DNA of 64,000 nt. It comes from Vreelandella alkaliphila (lineage in GTDB: Bacteria; Pseudomonadota; Gammaproteobacteria; Pseudomonadales; Halomonadaceae). The notes under the pieces were generated by a model. The model ran no database searches. It was not told the DNA's origin and saw only the letters and a list, made by a program, of their open reading frames with translations. The DNA is taken from positions 1 to 64,000 of the forward strand of contig NZ_JABASV010000003.1 in assembly GCF_016107625.1 (NCBI RefSeq). Reading direction: 5' to 3'. Both the position numbers and the translations under genes were made by a program. Below are positions 51,239 to 60,851 of the stretch, one piece after another; the stretch's first letter is position 1, and each line of letters opens with the position of its first letter.

Positions 51239-54200
51239 TAGCTGGCTCCCTCATGGCTTGGTTGGGGTGGTTTGTTGAGTCGTTCGCGCAGGTTTTCTAA
51301 ACCCAAATAGAGGCAGGGCACTACCAGCAACAAAATAACCGTGGCGAATAGCATGCCAAACCCTAGTGAAATAGCCATGGGTATCATAAAGCGCGCTTGG
51401 CGAGAGGTTTCTAGAATCATTGGTGCCAAGCCTAAAAACGTGGTGAGTGTGGTCATCATAATCGGCCGCAGGCGGCGGGTCGCCGCGGCGACAATCGCTT
51501 CGCGGGCATCCATGCCCTCGCGACGCTTACGGTTAGCATAATCAATCAGAACCAGGGCATCGTTAATTACCACGCCCGAAAGTGCCAGCATACCAAGTAG
51601 GCTAATAATCGATAGTCCGAACCCCATTAGCATATGGCCTGCAACGGCCCCGACAATACCAAACGGAATAGCGGCCAGTACCAGCAGTGGCTGAAAGTAA
51701 CTCCGGAAAGGAATGGCCAATAATGCATATAGCGCGGCCAGCATTAGCCACATGGCGTTGCGAAGTGTGGCTAAATTGTCGGCGGTGTCTTGCTGTCGAC
51801 CGCCCATGCTCACTTCAAGCCCTGCCCAGGTATTGCTAAGCGTGGGGAAAACATCCTCTTGTAGCGTGGCGAGCACCTGGTTAATTGCTTGGTCGCCTTC
51901 CGAGTCTGCGGTCACTGTAATGATTCGCCGGCCATCGATACGCTGAAGACTGCTAGAAGCTTGGCTTAACGTAATATCTGCAACGCGTGACAGCGGAACG
52001 CTTAGGCCGTCGGGGGTCCGGATCGGCAGCCGATAAAGCTCATTGAGGCTATCGCGATCTTGTTCTGGCAGGCGTACCTCAACGCTGACTTCTCGGCGGC
52101 CAATAAATTGTTCTATGGCTGTGGCACCCTGTAGCGGGCCGCGTAGCGCCTGGGCTAGGTCGCTCCCCGTTAGCCCTAACGCGCGCCCTTCAGCAGACAG
52201 GCGCATTTCAAGCTGCGGTTTGCCGTCTCCCAGTCCGCTGTCGATATCGGTTAACCCATATTCAGCCAGTTGTTCAGCCAACTGCGCAGCGGCCGCTTCT
52301 AACACTTGGGTGTTTGGGTGGGATAAACGCAGGCTTAGCGCTGCACCACTACCGGGGCCGCCGAAGTCTGACTCAAAGCGCACTGATTGCGCGCCGACTA
52401 AGTCGCCTGTTAAGTCGCGCCACTCCTGGGCAATTCGAGATGGAGGCCAGGCATCTAAACTTTCTCTGGCGATATCCAGGCGCACTTGCAGGTTCTCACC
52501 ATCCAGGCTGCTGCGGGTACTGCTAAAGCTGAGGGTTGCCTCGCGTTCGCTAAGTTCCTCGGCGGCATTGAGTAATTGTTGGCTTAGTCCGCGGCTAACG
52601 CTAATGTTGCTGCCAATCGGCAGGGTAACGCTGGCTTGAACTTGGTCTGATTCCACTCTGGGCATAAGTGAAAAGCCAAGCCTACCGCTCATTGCCCAGG
52701 CAAGCGTGACACATAGCAAGGCGACGCCTAGGGATACGGTCAGCAGGCGTTGAGTAAGCGCGCGCTGTAAAAACGGTTCAAACTGCTGGTAAGTAAAGTG
52801 ATGCAAGCCCTTTTGCATACGTAGACGAATAGCTTCTATAGGGCGCTGCCATACGGGTGTCTGGCGGGGTTTGCTGGCGTGGGCGAGGTGGGCGGGTAGT
52901 ATAAACAGAGCTTCCACCAGAGAAATAATAAAGACCGTGGTAACGACCACTGGCACGGTAGCAAAAATAAGCCCTAAAAAGCCCGGTAAAAACAGTAGTG
53001 GCAGGAACGCAACAATATTAGACAGAATCGCAAAGGTAAGCGGTGTGGCGATTTCTTGAGCACCTTTCACCGCGGCATCGCGCAGTGAGTAGCCCTGTTC
53101 CCGGTAGCTGTAAATATTCTCACCGACCAGAATGGCATCGTCCACGACGATGCCAAGGGCAATAATAAAGGCGAACATCGACATCATATTGAGTGAGACG
53201 CCAACCCATGGCAGAAACAGCATTGCACCCAAAAATGCCGTCGGGATGCCTAGCGTTACCCAGAAGGCCAATCGTGCCTCAAGAAACAGTGCCATCAGAA
53301 TTAGCACCAGTGCCAAGCCCATCCAGGCGTTTTTTAGCAGCAGGTTTAGGCGGTCTTCATAGATTTCTGAGCTATCTCTGGAAACATCCAGGCGTACCCC
53401 AGTGGGCAGGTTAGCGCGCAGTCGCTCCAGCTCTCCATAGACGGCTTGGGAAATACTGGTCGGCGTTTGATCACCAATTTGATAGATATCTACCGATAAG
53501 CCCTGCTCGCCGTTGTAGAACTCCTCGCGATCGGTTTCAGCAAACCCTTCGCTTACGCGAGCAATATCGCCCAGTACAACGGGGGAACCTTGGGCAGTGG
53601 TGAGAATAGGGAGCGCAACAAACTCGTCCGCACTGTTGCGGCGTCCCTGATAGCGAATCAACCACTCGCCTTCGGCGGTAGTTAGCTGGCCACTGGCGAG
53701 GTCGAGCGCTTCTTCAGCAATTCGGCTTGCAAGCTGTTGATGGTCTAACCCAAAGCGCTCAATGGCTTCTTCATCCAAAAGCACCTGGATTTCACGTTCC
53801 CGGTTGCCGGAGAGCTCTGCACGGGAGATACCGCTAGTAGCCTGTAATTCTGCGCGCACATCCTCGGCGGCGTCATGCAGTGCGGCTAAGCCCACTGAGC
53901 CATACACCTGCAAGCTCACCACGCTGCGAGAGCGGCCAGCCAGGGTAAAGCGCGGTGGATCTGCTGCGTTAGGCAAGGTGGTGATGGCATTCACGGCTTG
54001 CTGGATATCCTGATAGGCCCGCATCACATCAACACCGTCGATCAGCGTGGCGCTGACTACGCCGCTACCTTCGCCAGCGCTGGCGGTTAATTCATCGATG
54101 CCTTCCACATCGGCAATGGCAGCTTCAACTGGTAGCAGCAAACTTTGCTCAACATCTTCCGGTGTGGCACCGGGATAGCCGATGCTAACTTGGATGATTT

Positions 54201-54336
54201 CCGTTTCAAATTCCGGGAAAACCTCTTTCTTGATGGCCAAGGATGCCATTAAACCGCCGACGATAAACAGCACCATCATCAGGTTAGGGGCAACGCCATG
54301 GTCGACCATCCAGGCGAGTGGGCCACGGCGAATCAT
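51238..54336 (-). CDS. RND efflux pump inner-membrane subunit (AcrB/HAE1 type)
   Basis: A 1032-residue proton-driven RND pump with 12 membrane segments and two large periplasmic loops. The family features are TM1 start NLMMVLFIVGGLMASLAIKK, periplasmic PGATPEDVEQSLLLPVE, GIVVDDAILVGENIYSYRE (the TM4 Asp pair), and the late MLALSGVVINDALVLIDYA and LRPIMMTTLTTFLGLAPMI. It works with the adaptor encoded upstream and a TolC-type outer-membrane protein not encoded here. Substrates are unknown. The context is BaeSR-controlled, as for MdtABC. Confidence 0.94.
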   Translation of the reverse strand: MIRRGPLAWMVDHGVAPNLMMVLFIVGGLMASLAIKKEVFPEFETEIIQVSIGYPGATPEDVEQSLLLPVEAAIADVEGIDELTASAGEGSGVVSATLIDGVDVMRAYQDIQQAVNAITTLPNAADPPRFTLAGRSRSVVSLQVYGSVGLAALHDAAEDVRAELQATSGISRAELSGNREREIQVLLDEEAIERFGLDHQQLASRIAEEALDLASGQLTTAEGEWLIRYQGRRNSADEFVALPILTTAQGSPVVLGDIARVSEGFAETDREEFYNGEQGLSVDIYQIGDQTPTSISQAVYGELERLRANLPTGVRLDVSRDSSEIYEDRLNLLLKNAWMGLALVLILMALFLEARLAFWVTLGIPTAFLGAMLFLPWVGVSLNMMSMFAFIIALGIVVDDAILVGENIYSYREQGYSLRDAAVKGAQEIATPLTFAILSNIVAFLPLLFLPGFLGLIFATVPVVVTTVFIISLVEALFILPAHLAHASKPRQTPVWQRPIEAIRLRMQKGLHHFTYQQFEPFLQRALTQRLLTVSLGVALLCVTLAWAMSGRLGFSLMPRVESDQVQASVTLPIGSNISVSRGLSQQLLNAAEELSEREATLSFSSTRSSLDGENLQVRLDIARESLDAWPPSRIAQEWRDLTGDLVGAQSVRFESDFGGPGSGAALSLRLSHPNTQVLEAAAAQLAEQLAEYGLTDIDSGLGDGKPQLEMRLSAEGRALGLTGSDLAQALRGPLQGATAIEQFIGRREVSVEVRLPEQDRDSLNELYRLPIRTPDGLSVPLSRVADITLSQASSSLQRIDGRRIITVTADSEGDQAINQVLATLQEDVFPTLSNTWAGLEVSMGGRQQDTADNLATLRNAMWLMLAALYALLAIPFRSYFQPLLVLAAIPFGIVGAVAGHMLMGFGLSIISLLGMLALSGVVINDALVLIDYANRKRREGMDAREAIVAAATRRLRPIMMTTLTTFLGLAPMILETSRQARFMIPMAISLGFGMLFATVILLLVVPCLYLGLENLRERLNKPPQPSHEGAS

Positions 54337-55535
54337 GGGCTTTCCTCATCACTGGCTGGCGTGTCGCCTCGCTGGCGAATGCGGACTTGTTGGCCTTCAC
54401 GAGGCTGAGCCAAGCCGGCAATAACCACCCGCTGTCCGGGGACTAAACCGCTGCGTACCAGCGCCGTTTCCTGCCCGCGGTAGGCCAGGGTGACATGGGT
54501 GCTGCGTAGGCGATCTTCATCATCTACCCACCATACCTGCTCGCCGGGACGCAATGCTGAAGAAGGCAAGGCGATGAGCGGCTCCTGAGCTGTGCTATGA
54601 AAGGCAACACGTAGAACATCGCCAAGACGCAGCGCAGGGCCATCTTGCTCTAGCGACAGCGGGTCATTCACGGCGATCAAAAGCTGCGCCTGTAAGCCGT
54701 TCTCTTCCAGGTTTGGCAGAATAGAAATTAAGTTACCTTCTCTGCTTGCTCCTTCCGGCCAGCCTTGACTGGTAAGCGTGACGCGGCTGCCCGGCGTTAG
54801 CCAACTCAAAATATCTCCCGGCAACGAAGCGCGAACCCAAAACTGCTCGACACCAACCAAACTGAGTAATTCAGTACCCTGGCTTAACAGGGTTCCTGCG
54901 CCAACCAAGCGGTCTTGTACCATCGCTCGCCAAGGGGCAGCTAACGTGGCACGCTCAAGATTAAGCGCTGCTTGGTCTCGCACCACGCGTGCTTGTGTTA
55001 GTTGAGCTTGAGCTTGGCGTAGCTGTGGTTCACGTAGCACCAGTGCACGGCGCTCAGCACTGAGTTGGCGGCCAAAAGATTCATACTCACTTCGGGCGCG
55101 CTGTTGCTCCGCTTGTTCTAGTGCTAACTGCGCCTGAGCATTGGCTAATTGTGCTTCAGCATCTTCGAGAATCAGACGTAAATCGGCCTGATCGATATAA
55201 GCAACCGGCGCTCCTTGTTCGACGACCTGACCTGGTAGAACGCCTTCGCCAAAGCGCTCTAGCTGACCAGCCACTCGACTGGCTAACATGGTGGATTTCT
55301 CAGCTTCTACACGACCAAAACCGTTAAGCATGGGCGCTTGCAGGCGCTCTTCAGTCGTCATGATATCCACTAAGGGTGGCGCGGCGGGCGATGGCGGGCG
55401 GCGTTCAACGCGAGGCGGCTGGCTGATAATCCACCAAGCCAAGGTTAAGCCGCCAACGAAAACCAGTAGTGCTGCCAAGGCTCCGAAACCGATACGGCCT
55501 TGTTGAGAAGGTGCGTGAAAGTGAGAGGAGGTCAT
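54333..55535 (-). CDS. RND efflux periplasmic adaptor (MFP)
   Basis: A 400-residue membrane fusion protein: N-terminal anchor (IGFGALAALLVFVGGLTLAWWII, about 16-38), split lipoyl domain around PGQVVEQGAPVAYIDQADL, a long alpha-hairpin (about 120-180; EDAEAQLANAQAQLALEQAE and RLVLREPQLRQAQAQ region), then beta-barrel and membrane-proximal domains. It heads the operon, and the pump start overlaps its end by four bases (ATGA). No strong ribosome site is seen before ATG 55535. Confidence 0.93.
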   Translation of the reverse strand: MTSSHFHAPSQQGRIGFGALAALLVFVGGLTLAWWIISQPPRVERRPPSPAAPPLVDIMTTEERLQAPMLNGFGRVEAEKSTMLASRVAGQLERFGEGVLPGQVVEQGAPVAYIDQADLRLILEDAEAQLANAQAQLALEQAEQQRARSEYESFGRQLSAERRALVLREPQLRQAQAQLTQARVVRDQAALNLERATLAAPWRAMVQDRLVGAGTLLSQGTELLSLVGVEQFWVRASLPGDILSWLTPGSRVTLTSQGWPEGASREGNLISILPNLEENGLQAQLLIAVNDPLSLEQDGPALRLGDVLRVAFHSTAQEPLIALPSSALRPGEQVWWVDDEDRLRSTHVTLAYRGQETALVRSGLVPGQRVVIAGLAQPREGQQVRIRQRGDTPASDEESP

Positions 55536-55623
55536 TACCGCGCGGCATCCGTTGGCTGAGGGCGAAAATTCCAGAGAAAATGGCGTATCATGCTAGCATC
55601 ACCGATACGCAAGCAATGATTAG

Positions 55624-55650
55624 GTAAACAATGTGCAAATAGCGTGCAAC
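55624..55650. promoter_or_regulatory. Candidate BaeR box, RND-baeSR promoter
   Basis: A 27-base element, 89 bases upstream of the adaptor start, matching 47984-48010 at 20 of 27 positions in the same orientation. Read in the operon's direction it shows the direct repeat TTGCAC-N5-TTGCAC, an 11-base period expected for an OmpR-family dimer. Confidence 0.6.
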
Positions 55651-55753
55651 CCGTTAAGCATCGCTGCAGCGTGCGGTTTAACCGCTGACGGGCCTCACAA
55701 TACCTGTCATTATTATTTTGCAAAGCACTAAATTCACTGGTTAATGTGACGTC

Positions 55754-56362
55754 ATGAAAAACACCGCCACTCGCGATAAGTTAATTGAAACCGGTGCCGA
55801 GCTGATTGCCCAGCAGGGCTACAATGCGACGGGTATTAATGCCGTCTTAAAAACCTGTGGTGTGCCTAAAGGATCGTTTTACCACTACTTTTCCAGCAAA
55901 GAAGATTTTGGACTGGCGGTGATCGAGCGCTTTGCCAGTCAGTATGATGAACGCTTGGCAACACTGTTTGAAGACGCTTCGTTGCCGCCGTTAGAGCGCA
56001 TACGGCGTTACTTCGCCACTGGGCGTGAGCATATGTTGGACTGCGACCACACCACTGGCTGCTTGATTGGTAACCTGGGTCAGGAGCTTTCGGGGCAGAG
56101 TGACACCTTCCGTGATGCACTTAACTTGGTGTTCCAGCGCTGGGAGAAGCGTTTAGCCGTCTGCCTGAAAGAAGCGCAAAATCAGAATGATATCGATAAG
56201 GCAATTGTTCCAGAAGCCCTGGCTAGTTTTATATTGTCGGGCTGGGAAGGCGCTATATTGCGCGCTAAAACGCTTAAGTCAGTCGCTCCTATGGAGCACT
56301 TTGAGTCGATTTTATTTGCCCATGTGCTGGCGCCATCAGTGTCCTGCGAAGCAAGCCGCTAG
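55754..56362 (+). CDS. TetR-family regulator, AcuR-like
   Basis: A 202-residue TetR repressor. The HTH lies in residues about 8-50 (AELIAQQGYNATGINAVLKT, then GVPKGSFYHYFSSKEDFGLA), and the ligand domain includes TTGCLIGNLGQELSGQS and SGWEGAILRAK, the pattern of the AcuR/YxaF-like branch. It is divergent from the RND operon (218-base gap), so it may repress that operon. Its last four bases overlap the convergent XRE gene. Confidence 0.88.
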   Translation: MKNTATRDKLIETGAELIAQQGYNATGINAVLKTCGVPKGSFYHYFSSKEDFGLAVIERFASQYDERLATLFEDASLPPLERIRRYFATGREHMLDCDHTTGCLIGNLGQELSGQSDTFRDALNLVFQRWEKRLAVCLKEAQNQNDIDKAIVPEALASFILSGWEGAILRAKTLKSVAPMEHFESILFAHVLAPSVSCEASR

Positions 56363-57162
56363 TGACGTGCGCGAAAATGGCGCTCTCCGCTAGCCACATC
56401 ATTGCACACGGCTGCCAGCAGCGAATCATCTAGCGACGGGTCGTCCAGTGACAGCAGGCCGCACTGAGCCAACGCAGACCGCAAACTTATCTGTTCATCT
56501 AAGCGCTGGTAGACCACTCTCACACAACAGGGCATACGCTCACTGTTATCAGCCACCCCCATTTTCAATCCGGTTAAGCGTGTGACTTGGCTTTGGTAGC
56601 TGGGAAACAGAATAGTTTGGGTGATTTCATGGCCATTGAGGGTCTCGTGGTCAACCAAAAATAGTCGGTCTGCAAGTTTAACGGCAGTTCCTACGTACCG
56701 GTTATGACAGGGCCGCTTTCCCAGAGCGACTTGCATACGCTCGGTGCGCTGGTACACCACACCTCCTTCTCTGGCTTCTAGGCACACCAACGTGCGCATC
56801 AAATGCCCAGGGCGCGACATTGAGTGGTAAAGCTCGAAGTAGCGACCTAGATAACGCTCCATACCTTCGCTACCCCGCTGAATCAACGCATTAGGCCAGG
56901 GTAGTGTGTTCGGTGAGCTATCTGCGTTGAGCTGGCCGGTTTGCACCAGCGCACGGAAGTCGTGGTGAGGCAGCGCAATATCTTCTGGCGTCACCCCAAA
57001 AAAGTGGCAAATACGCTGCAGCGCGGCGTGGCTTGGGTAATAGCGACCGCTGAGGTAGCGGTTGAATTGAGCACGGTTAATGGATAAGCGGCGGCAAACG
57101 TCCGCAATAGACGGGTAGTAGCTGCATAGCAGGCGTAAGTTGGCCACAAAATCATCATGCAT
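56359..57162 (-). CDS. XRE-type helix-turn-helix regulator
   Basis: A 267-residue protein with an N-terminal lambda-repressor-like HTH (residues about 16-60: SIADVCRRLSINRAQFNRYL, SGRYYPSHAALQRICHFFGV) and a larger C-terminal domain of no recognised family, possibly ligand-binding. It is divergent from the OsmC-YcaO gene across 167 bases and overlaps the TetR gene end by four bases. Its target is unknown, with the divergent neighbour the first candidate. Confidence 0.82.
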   Translation of the reverse strand: MHDDFVANLRLLCSYYPSIADVCRRLSINRAQFNRYLSGRYYPSHAALQRICHFFGVTPEDIALPHHDFRALVQTGQLNADSSPNTLPWPNALIQRGSEGMERYLGRYFELYHSMSRPGHLMRTLVCLEAREGGVVYQRTERMQVALGKRPCHNRYVGTAVKLADRLFLVDHETLNGHEITQTILFPSYQSQVTRLTGLKMGVADNSERMPCCVRVVYQRLDEQISLRSALAQCGLLSLDDPSLDDSLLAAVCNDVASGERHFRARH

Positions 57163-57329
57163 GGGGGCGGTTTCAGCGTTCTCAGTAAGCGTCGGTGCGG
57201 CTAATGTGACGCTTCGAGCCTGTCAGTGCAATGCTTCCCAAGACGAAGCGGGTAAAAAACTGGATAATGGCCGCCATCAGCCTATGGCCCCAAGACCTTC
57301 AGCACATTTATCTATCCGGATGCCCGCTC

Positions 57330-59513
57330 ATGGAAATCAAAGTTAACTATCTCGACAACCTCCGCTTAGAGGCCAAGTTCGACGATTTTACGGTTATCTC
57401 CGACCAGCCGATTCGCTATAAGGGCGATGGCTCGGCACCTGGGCCGTTTGACTACTTCCTGGCGTCGTCTGCCATGTGTGCGGCCTACTTTGTAAAGGTT
57501 TACTGCAACGCCCGCGATATTCCTACCGAAAATATTCGCCTGTCACAGAACAACATCGTTGACCCGGAAGACCGCTATAAGCAGATCTTCAAAATCCAGG
57601 TCGAGTTGCCGGAAGATATTTCTGAAAAAGATCGCCAGGGTATTCTGCGTTCCATCGATCGCTGCACGGTTAAGAAGGTGGTTCAAACCGGCCCTGATTT
57701 CCAGATCGAGACGGTAGAAAACATCGACGAGGACGCCCAGGCACTGCTGATGGGAGCGCCGGAGGGCAGTGCTACTTATATTCCAGGCAAAGACCTGCCA
57801 TTAGAACAAACCATCGCCAATATGAGCGCGATGCTGGCTGACCTGGGCATGAAGATCGAGATCGCCTCCTGGCGCAATATCGTGCCCCACGTCTGGTCAC
57901 TGCATATTCGCGATGCGGCTTCACCGATGTGTTTCACCAATGGCAAAGGGGCTACCAAAGAGAGCGCCCTGTGTTCGGCGCTGGGCGAATTTATTGAGCG
58001 CTTAAGCTGTAACTTCTTCTATAACGATCAGTACTTTGGTGAAGAGATTGCCAACAGCGATTTTGTTCACTACCCCAATGAAAAGTGGTTCAAGCCGGGG
58101 CCTAATGATGAACTTCCCGCAGAAATTCTCGACGACCATTGTCGCGATATTTATAACCCTGAAGGCGAGCTGTGTGGCTCGCATCTGATCGATACCAACT
58201 CTGGTCGTGAAGATAGGGGCATTGTCTCACTGCCGTTTGTGCGCCAGTCCGACGGCGAAACGGTCTACTTCCCCTCCAATCTGATCGAAAACCTGTTCCT
58301 CAGTAACGGTATGAGCGCGGGCAATACCCTGGTAGAAGCCCAGGTGCAGTGCCTGTCGGAAATTTTCGAGCGGGCGGTGAAGCGTGAAATCCTCGAGCAG
58401 GAGTTAGCTCTGCCGGATGTACCGCAGGACGTGCTAGCTAAGTATCCAAGTATCGTAGAAGGCATTAACGCCCTGGAAGCCCAAGGGTTCCCGGTGTTGG
58501 TCAAAGATGCCTCTATGGGCGGGCAGTTCCCGGTGATGTGCGTCACCTTAATGAACCCGCGTACCGGCGGCGTATTTGCTTCATTTGGTGCCCACCCAAG
58601 CTTTGAAGTGGCGCTGGAGCGCAGCCTAACTGAGCTTCTGCAGGGGCGCAGTTTCGAAGGATTAAACGATCTGCCGCTGCCGACGTTTAACTCGCAAACC
58701 GTTTCTGAACCCAACAACTTCGTTGAGCATTTTATCGACTCGGTGGGCGTGGTTTCCTGGCGCTTCTTTAGTGCCAAGCCCGATTTTGAATTCAGCGAAT
58801 GGGATTTCTCTGGCAGCAATGAGGAAGAGGCCGCGACGCTGTTTGGTATCTTTGAAGAGTTGGGCGCGGAAGTGTATATGGCGGTCCACGAAGACCTGGG
58901 CGCACCCGTCTGTCGCATTCTGGTGCCGGGTTACTCAGAGGTGTACCCCATTGAAGATTTAATCTGGGATAACACCAATAAAGCGTTGGATTACCGGGAA
59001 GATATTCTCAATTTGCATCGCTTGGATGACGACCAGCTCACCGACCTGGTCGAGCGGTTGGAAGAGAGCCAGATGGATGACCACGCCGATATCATCACGC
59101 TGATCGGTATCGAGTTTGATGAGAACACTGTGTGGGGGCAGCTAACGATTCTAGAGCTCAAGCTGCTGGTTTACCTTGCGCTGCAACGCCATGAAGAGGC
59201 GCTGGACTGCGTGCAGATGTTCCTGCAGTACAACGATAATACCGTTGAGCGCGGCCTGTTCTACCAGGCGGTGAACGCGGTGCTGGAAATTGTGTTGGAT
59301 GATGAACTGGAGCTTGAAGATTATCTGCATAACTTCCAGCGCATGTTCGGCGAAGCGACCATGGCGGCTGTCGTGGGGTCGGTAAGTGGCGAAGTACGCT
59401 TCCACGGCCTAACGCCGACTAACATGCAGTTAGAAGGCCTGGAGCGCCACCAGCGCTTGATCGAAAGCTATAAGAAGCTTCATGCGGCACGGGCGGCGAA
59501 AGCGGGCATTTAA
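57330..59513 (+). CDS. ycaO: OsmC-YcaO fusion protein
   Basis: A 727-residue two-domain protein. Residues about 1-135 form an OsmC-like domain (RYKGDGSAPGPFDYFLASSAMCAAYF carries its Cys, split over residues about 30-55). From about 150 onward a full-length YcaO follows, with FTNGKGATKESALCSALGEF, EFIERLSCNFF, SNGMSAGNTLVEAQ and ALERSLTELLQGR as ATP-site segments, closely matching E. coli YcaO (586 residues), an accessory factor for RimO-dependent methylthiolation of ribosomal protein S12. ATG 57330 gives the OsmC start; open frame upstream lacks a ribosome site. No peptide precursor gene is nearby. Confidence 0.92.
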   Translation: MEIKVNYLDNLRLEAKFDDFTVISDQPIRYKGDGSAPGPFDYFLASSAMCAAYFVKVYCNARDIPTENIRLSQNNIVDPEDRYKQIFKIQVELPEDISEKDRQGILRSIDRCTVKKVVQTGPDFQIETVENIDEDAQALLMGAPEGSATYIPGKDLPLEQTIANMSAMLADLGMKIEIASWRNIVPHVWSLHIRDAASPMCFTNGKGATKESALCSALGEFIERLSCNFFYNDQYFGEEIANSDFVHYPNEKWFKPGPNDELPAEILDDHCRDIYNPEGELCGSHLIDTNSGREDRGIVSLPFVRQSDGETVYFPSNLIENLFLSNGMSAGNTLVEAQVQCLSEIFERAVKREILEQELALPDVPQDVLAKYPSIVEGINALEAQGFPVLVKDASMGGQFPVMCVTLMNPRTGGVFASFGAHPSFEVALERSLTELLQGRSFEGLNDLPLPTFNSQTVSEPNNFVEHFIDSVGVVSWRFFSAKPDFEFSEWDFSGSNEEEAATLFGIFEELGAEVYMAVHEDLGAPVCRILVPGYSEVYPIEDLIWDNTNKALDYREDILNLHRLDDDQLTDLVERLEESQMDDHADIITLIGIEFDENTVWGQLTILELKLLVYLALQRHEEALDCVQMFLQYNDNTVERGLFYQAVNAVLEIVLDDELELEDYLHNFQRMFGEATMAAVVGSVSGEVRFHGLTPTNMQLEGLERHQRLIESYKKLHAARAAKAGI

Positions 59514-59600
59514 GCATTCCCCAAACGCGCTGCTAGTTAACTGTTTTGCTGGTGTTACGGCGCCAGCAGAGCAGGTCGCCATTTTGCCCGAACAGACGGT

Positions 59601-60503
59601 CTAATCAGCAGCGTGGAACCAAGATTGGCGGCTGAGAAATTCGATTAACTCGCTGCGGAACACCTTTGAACGCGCTGAAAGGCTGCGCCGGTAGGGCCAT
59701 ACCAAGAAGATCTCACGGTGGCGTCCCCGCCACTCAGGGAGCACTTGTATTAACTCTCCCGCTTGTAAGCTGTTCGCCACCATACTGGCGGGCATCAACG
59801 AGACGCCTGCTCCCGACGTTGTGAGGTTCAGCACAATATTCATATCGTTACTGATATGGAAATGGCTCTTGTGACAAGCGTGCTGACTACCGTCGTGATG
59901 GAACAGCAGCCAATCGCTAAACATTTTTGCTGCCACGCTGGGGCATGCTTGTAGCTCTTTAATAGTGCTCGGAAGAGGATGCTTCATCGACGGTGAAGCC
60001 ACCAAAATCGGCTCTATATAACCCAGATGTTTTTGGATCAGCGTCGAATCTTTTTGTGGCCCCGAGCGAAGCGCAATATCAGCCTGGTGGTCGCGAATAT
60101 CAACCACGTTGTTATCGAGTTCGATCGTCAGCGCAATCTCAGGGTAGCGATCAATAAAGTGACGCCAAAATGCATCCAGTGGCCCGCTGCCCAGGTTGAC
60201 AGGTGCCATAACCTTCAATGGCCCGCTTAGGCTATACAGTGTTTGATCCAGGTCTGAAATTCGCTGATCCAGTGCGAGTACTAACTCCTCACACTCGCGG
60301 AAGTAGGACTCACCCTGAGGCGTCAACGTTAACCCCTTGGTTGAGCGATGGAGCAACTCTACGCCTAGTGTGGCTTCCAGTGCGCTTATGCGCCGAGACA
60401 CGGTGGCAATGGTCATCTTCAACGTTGCCGCCGTAGCCGTGAGGCTGCGTTGGTTGGCGGCCACGATAAAGATATTTAGGTCATCAAGAGAGGGTTTTCG
60501 CAT
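59601..60503 (-). CDS. LysR-family regulator
   Basis: A 300-residue LysR regulator: HTH in residues about 1-60 (LDDLNIFIVAANQRSLTATA, ATVSRRISALEATLGVEL) and a substrate-binding domain (about 88-293) with MAPVNLGSGPLDAFW. It is divergent from the DUF2798 gene across 100 bases, a common LysR arrangement. It probably controls that gene and perhaps itself. Confidence 0.9.
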   Translation of the reverse strand: MRKPSLDDLNIFIVAANQRSLTATAATLKMTIATVSRRISALEATLGVELLHRSTKGLTLTPQGESYFRECEELVLALDQRISDLDQTLYSLSGPLKVMAPVNLGSGPLDAFWRHFIDRYPEIALTIELDNNVVDIRDHQADIALRSGPQKDSTLIQKHLGYIEPILVASPSMKHPLPSTIKELQACPSVAAKMFSDWLLFHHDGSQHACHKSHFHISNDMNIVLNLTTSGAGVSLMPASMVANSLQAGELIQVLPEWRGRHREIFLVWPYRRSLSARSKVFRSELIEFLSRQSWFHAAD

Positions 60504-60603
60504 TTTGCAATTCTGTAAAATTGATTCTCATATATTGGCATATATTACCGTTATAGGTGTTTGTTAATCTGTCCGCACTCAAACATCACTCTCAGGTACT
60601 GCC

Positions 60604-60819
60604 ATGAAACACAGAATTATCTTCGCTATTCTCATGTCGTTTACGCTATCGCTGATTATGTCTGCCTGGGTGACGTACGTGAATATCGGAACTCATGCTG
60701 ATTTTGTTGGCATCTGGATGCACGCTTGGCTGCTTGCTTGGCCAGCTGCTGGGATCATTGCGTTTATCTGCGGCCCCTTTATTCATAAATTAGCCCATCG
60801 CATTGCCGAGAAAGTCTGA
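60604..60819 (+). CDS. DUF2798-family small membrane protein
   Basis: A 71-residue protein with two hydrophobic helices (about 5-25 and 36-57: IFAILMSFTLSLIMSAWVTY, WLLAWPAAGIIAFICGPF), the DUF2798 pattern. Function is unknown. Its promoter lies in the 100 bases shared with the divergent LysR gene. Confidence 0.8.
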   Translation: MKHRIIFAILMSFTLSLIMSAWVTYVNIGTHADFVGIWMHAWLLAWPAAGIIAFICGPFIHKLAHRIAEKV

Positions 60820-60851
60820 CGGCTTGCCTGATGCACTCTGGTGCACCCGCT

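Noticed and set aside
52043..52639. 198-codon open frame antisense to the RND pump gene
   Set aside because: Ser/Arg-rich shadow of the pump frame with no domain and no promoter context.
55754..56362. TetR gene as BetI, regulator of betT
   Set aside because: The N-terminus and ligand domain match AcuR-like regulators, not BetI, and the gene is 8 kb away.
57330..59513. YcaO as part of a thiopeptide, linear azol(in)e or other RiPP cluster
   Set aside because: No precursor peptide, dehydrogenase or E1-like partner gene nearby, and the YcaO part is closest to the S12-associated E. coli YcaO.
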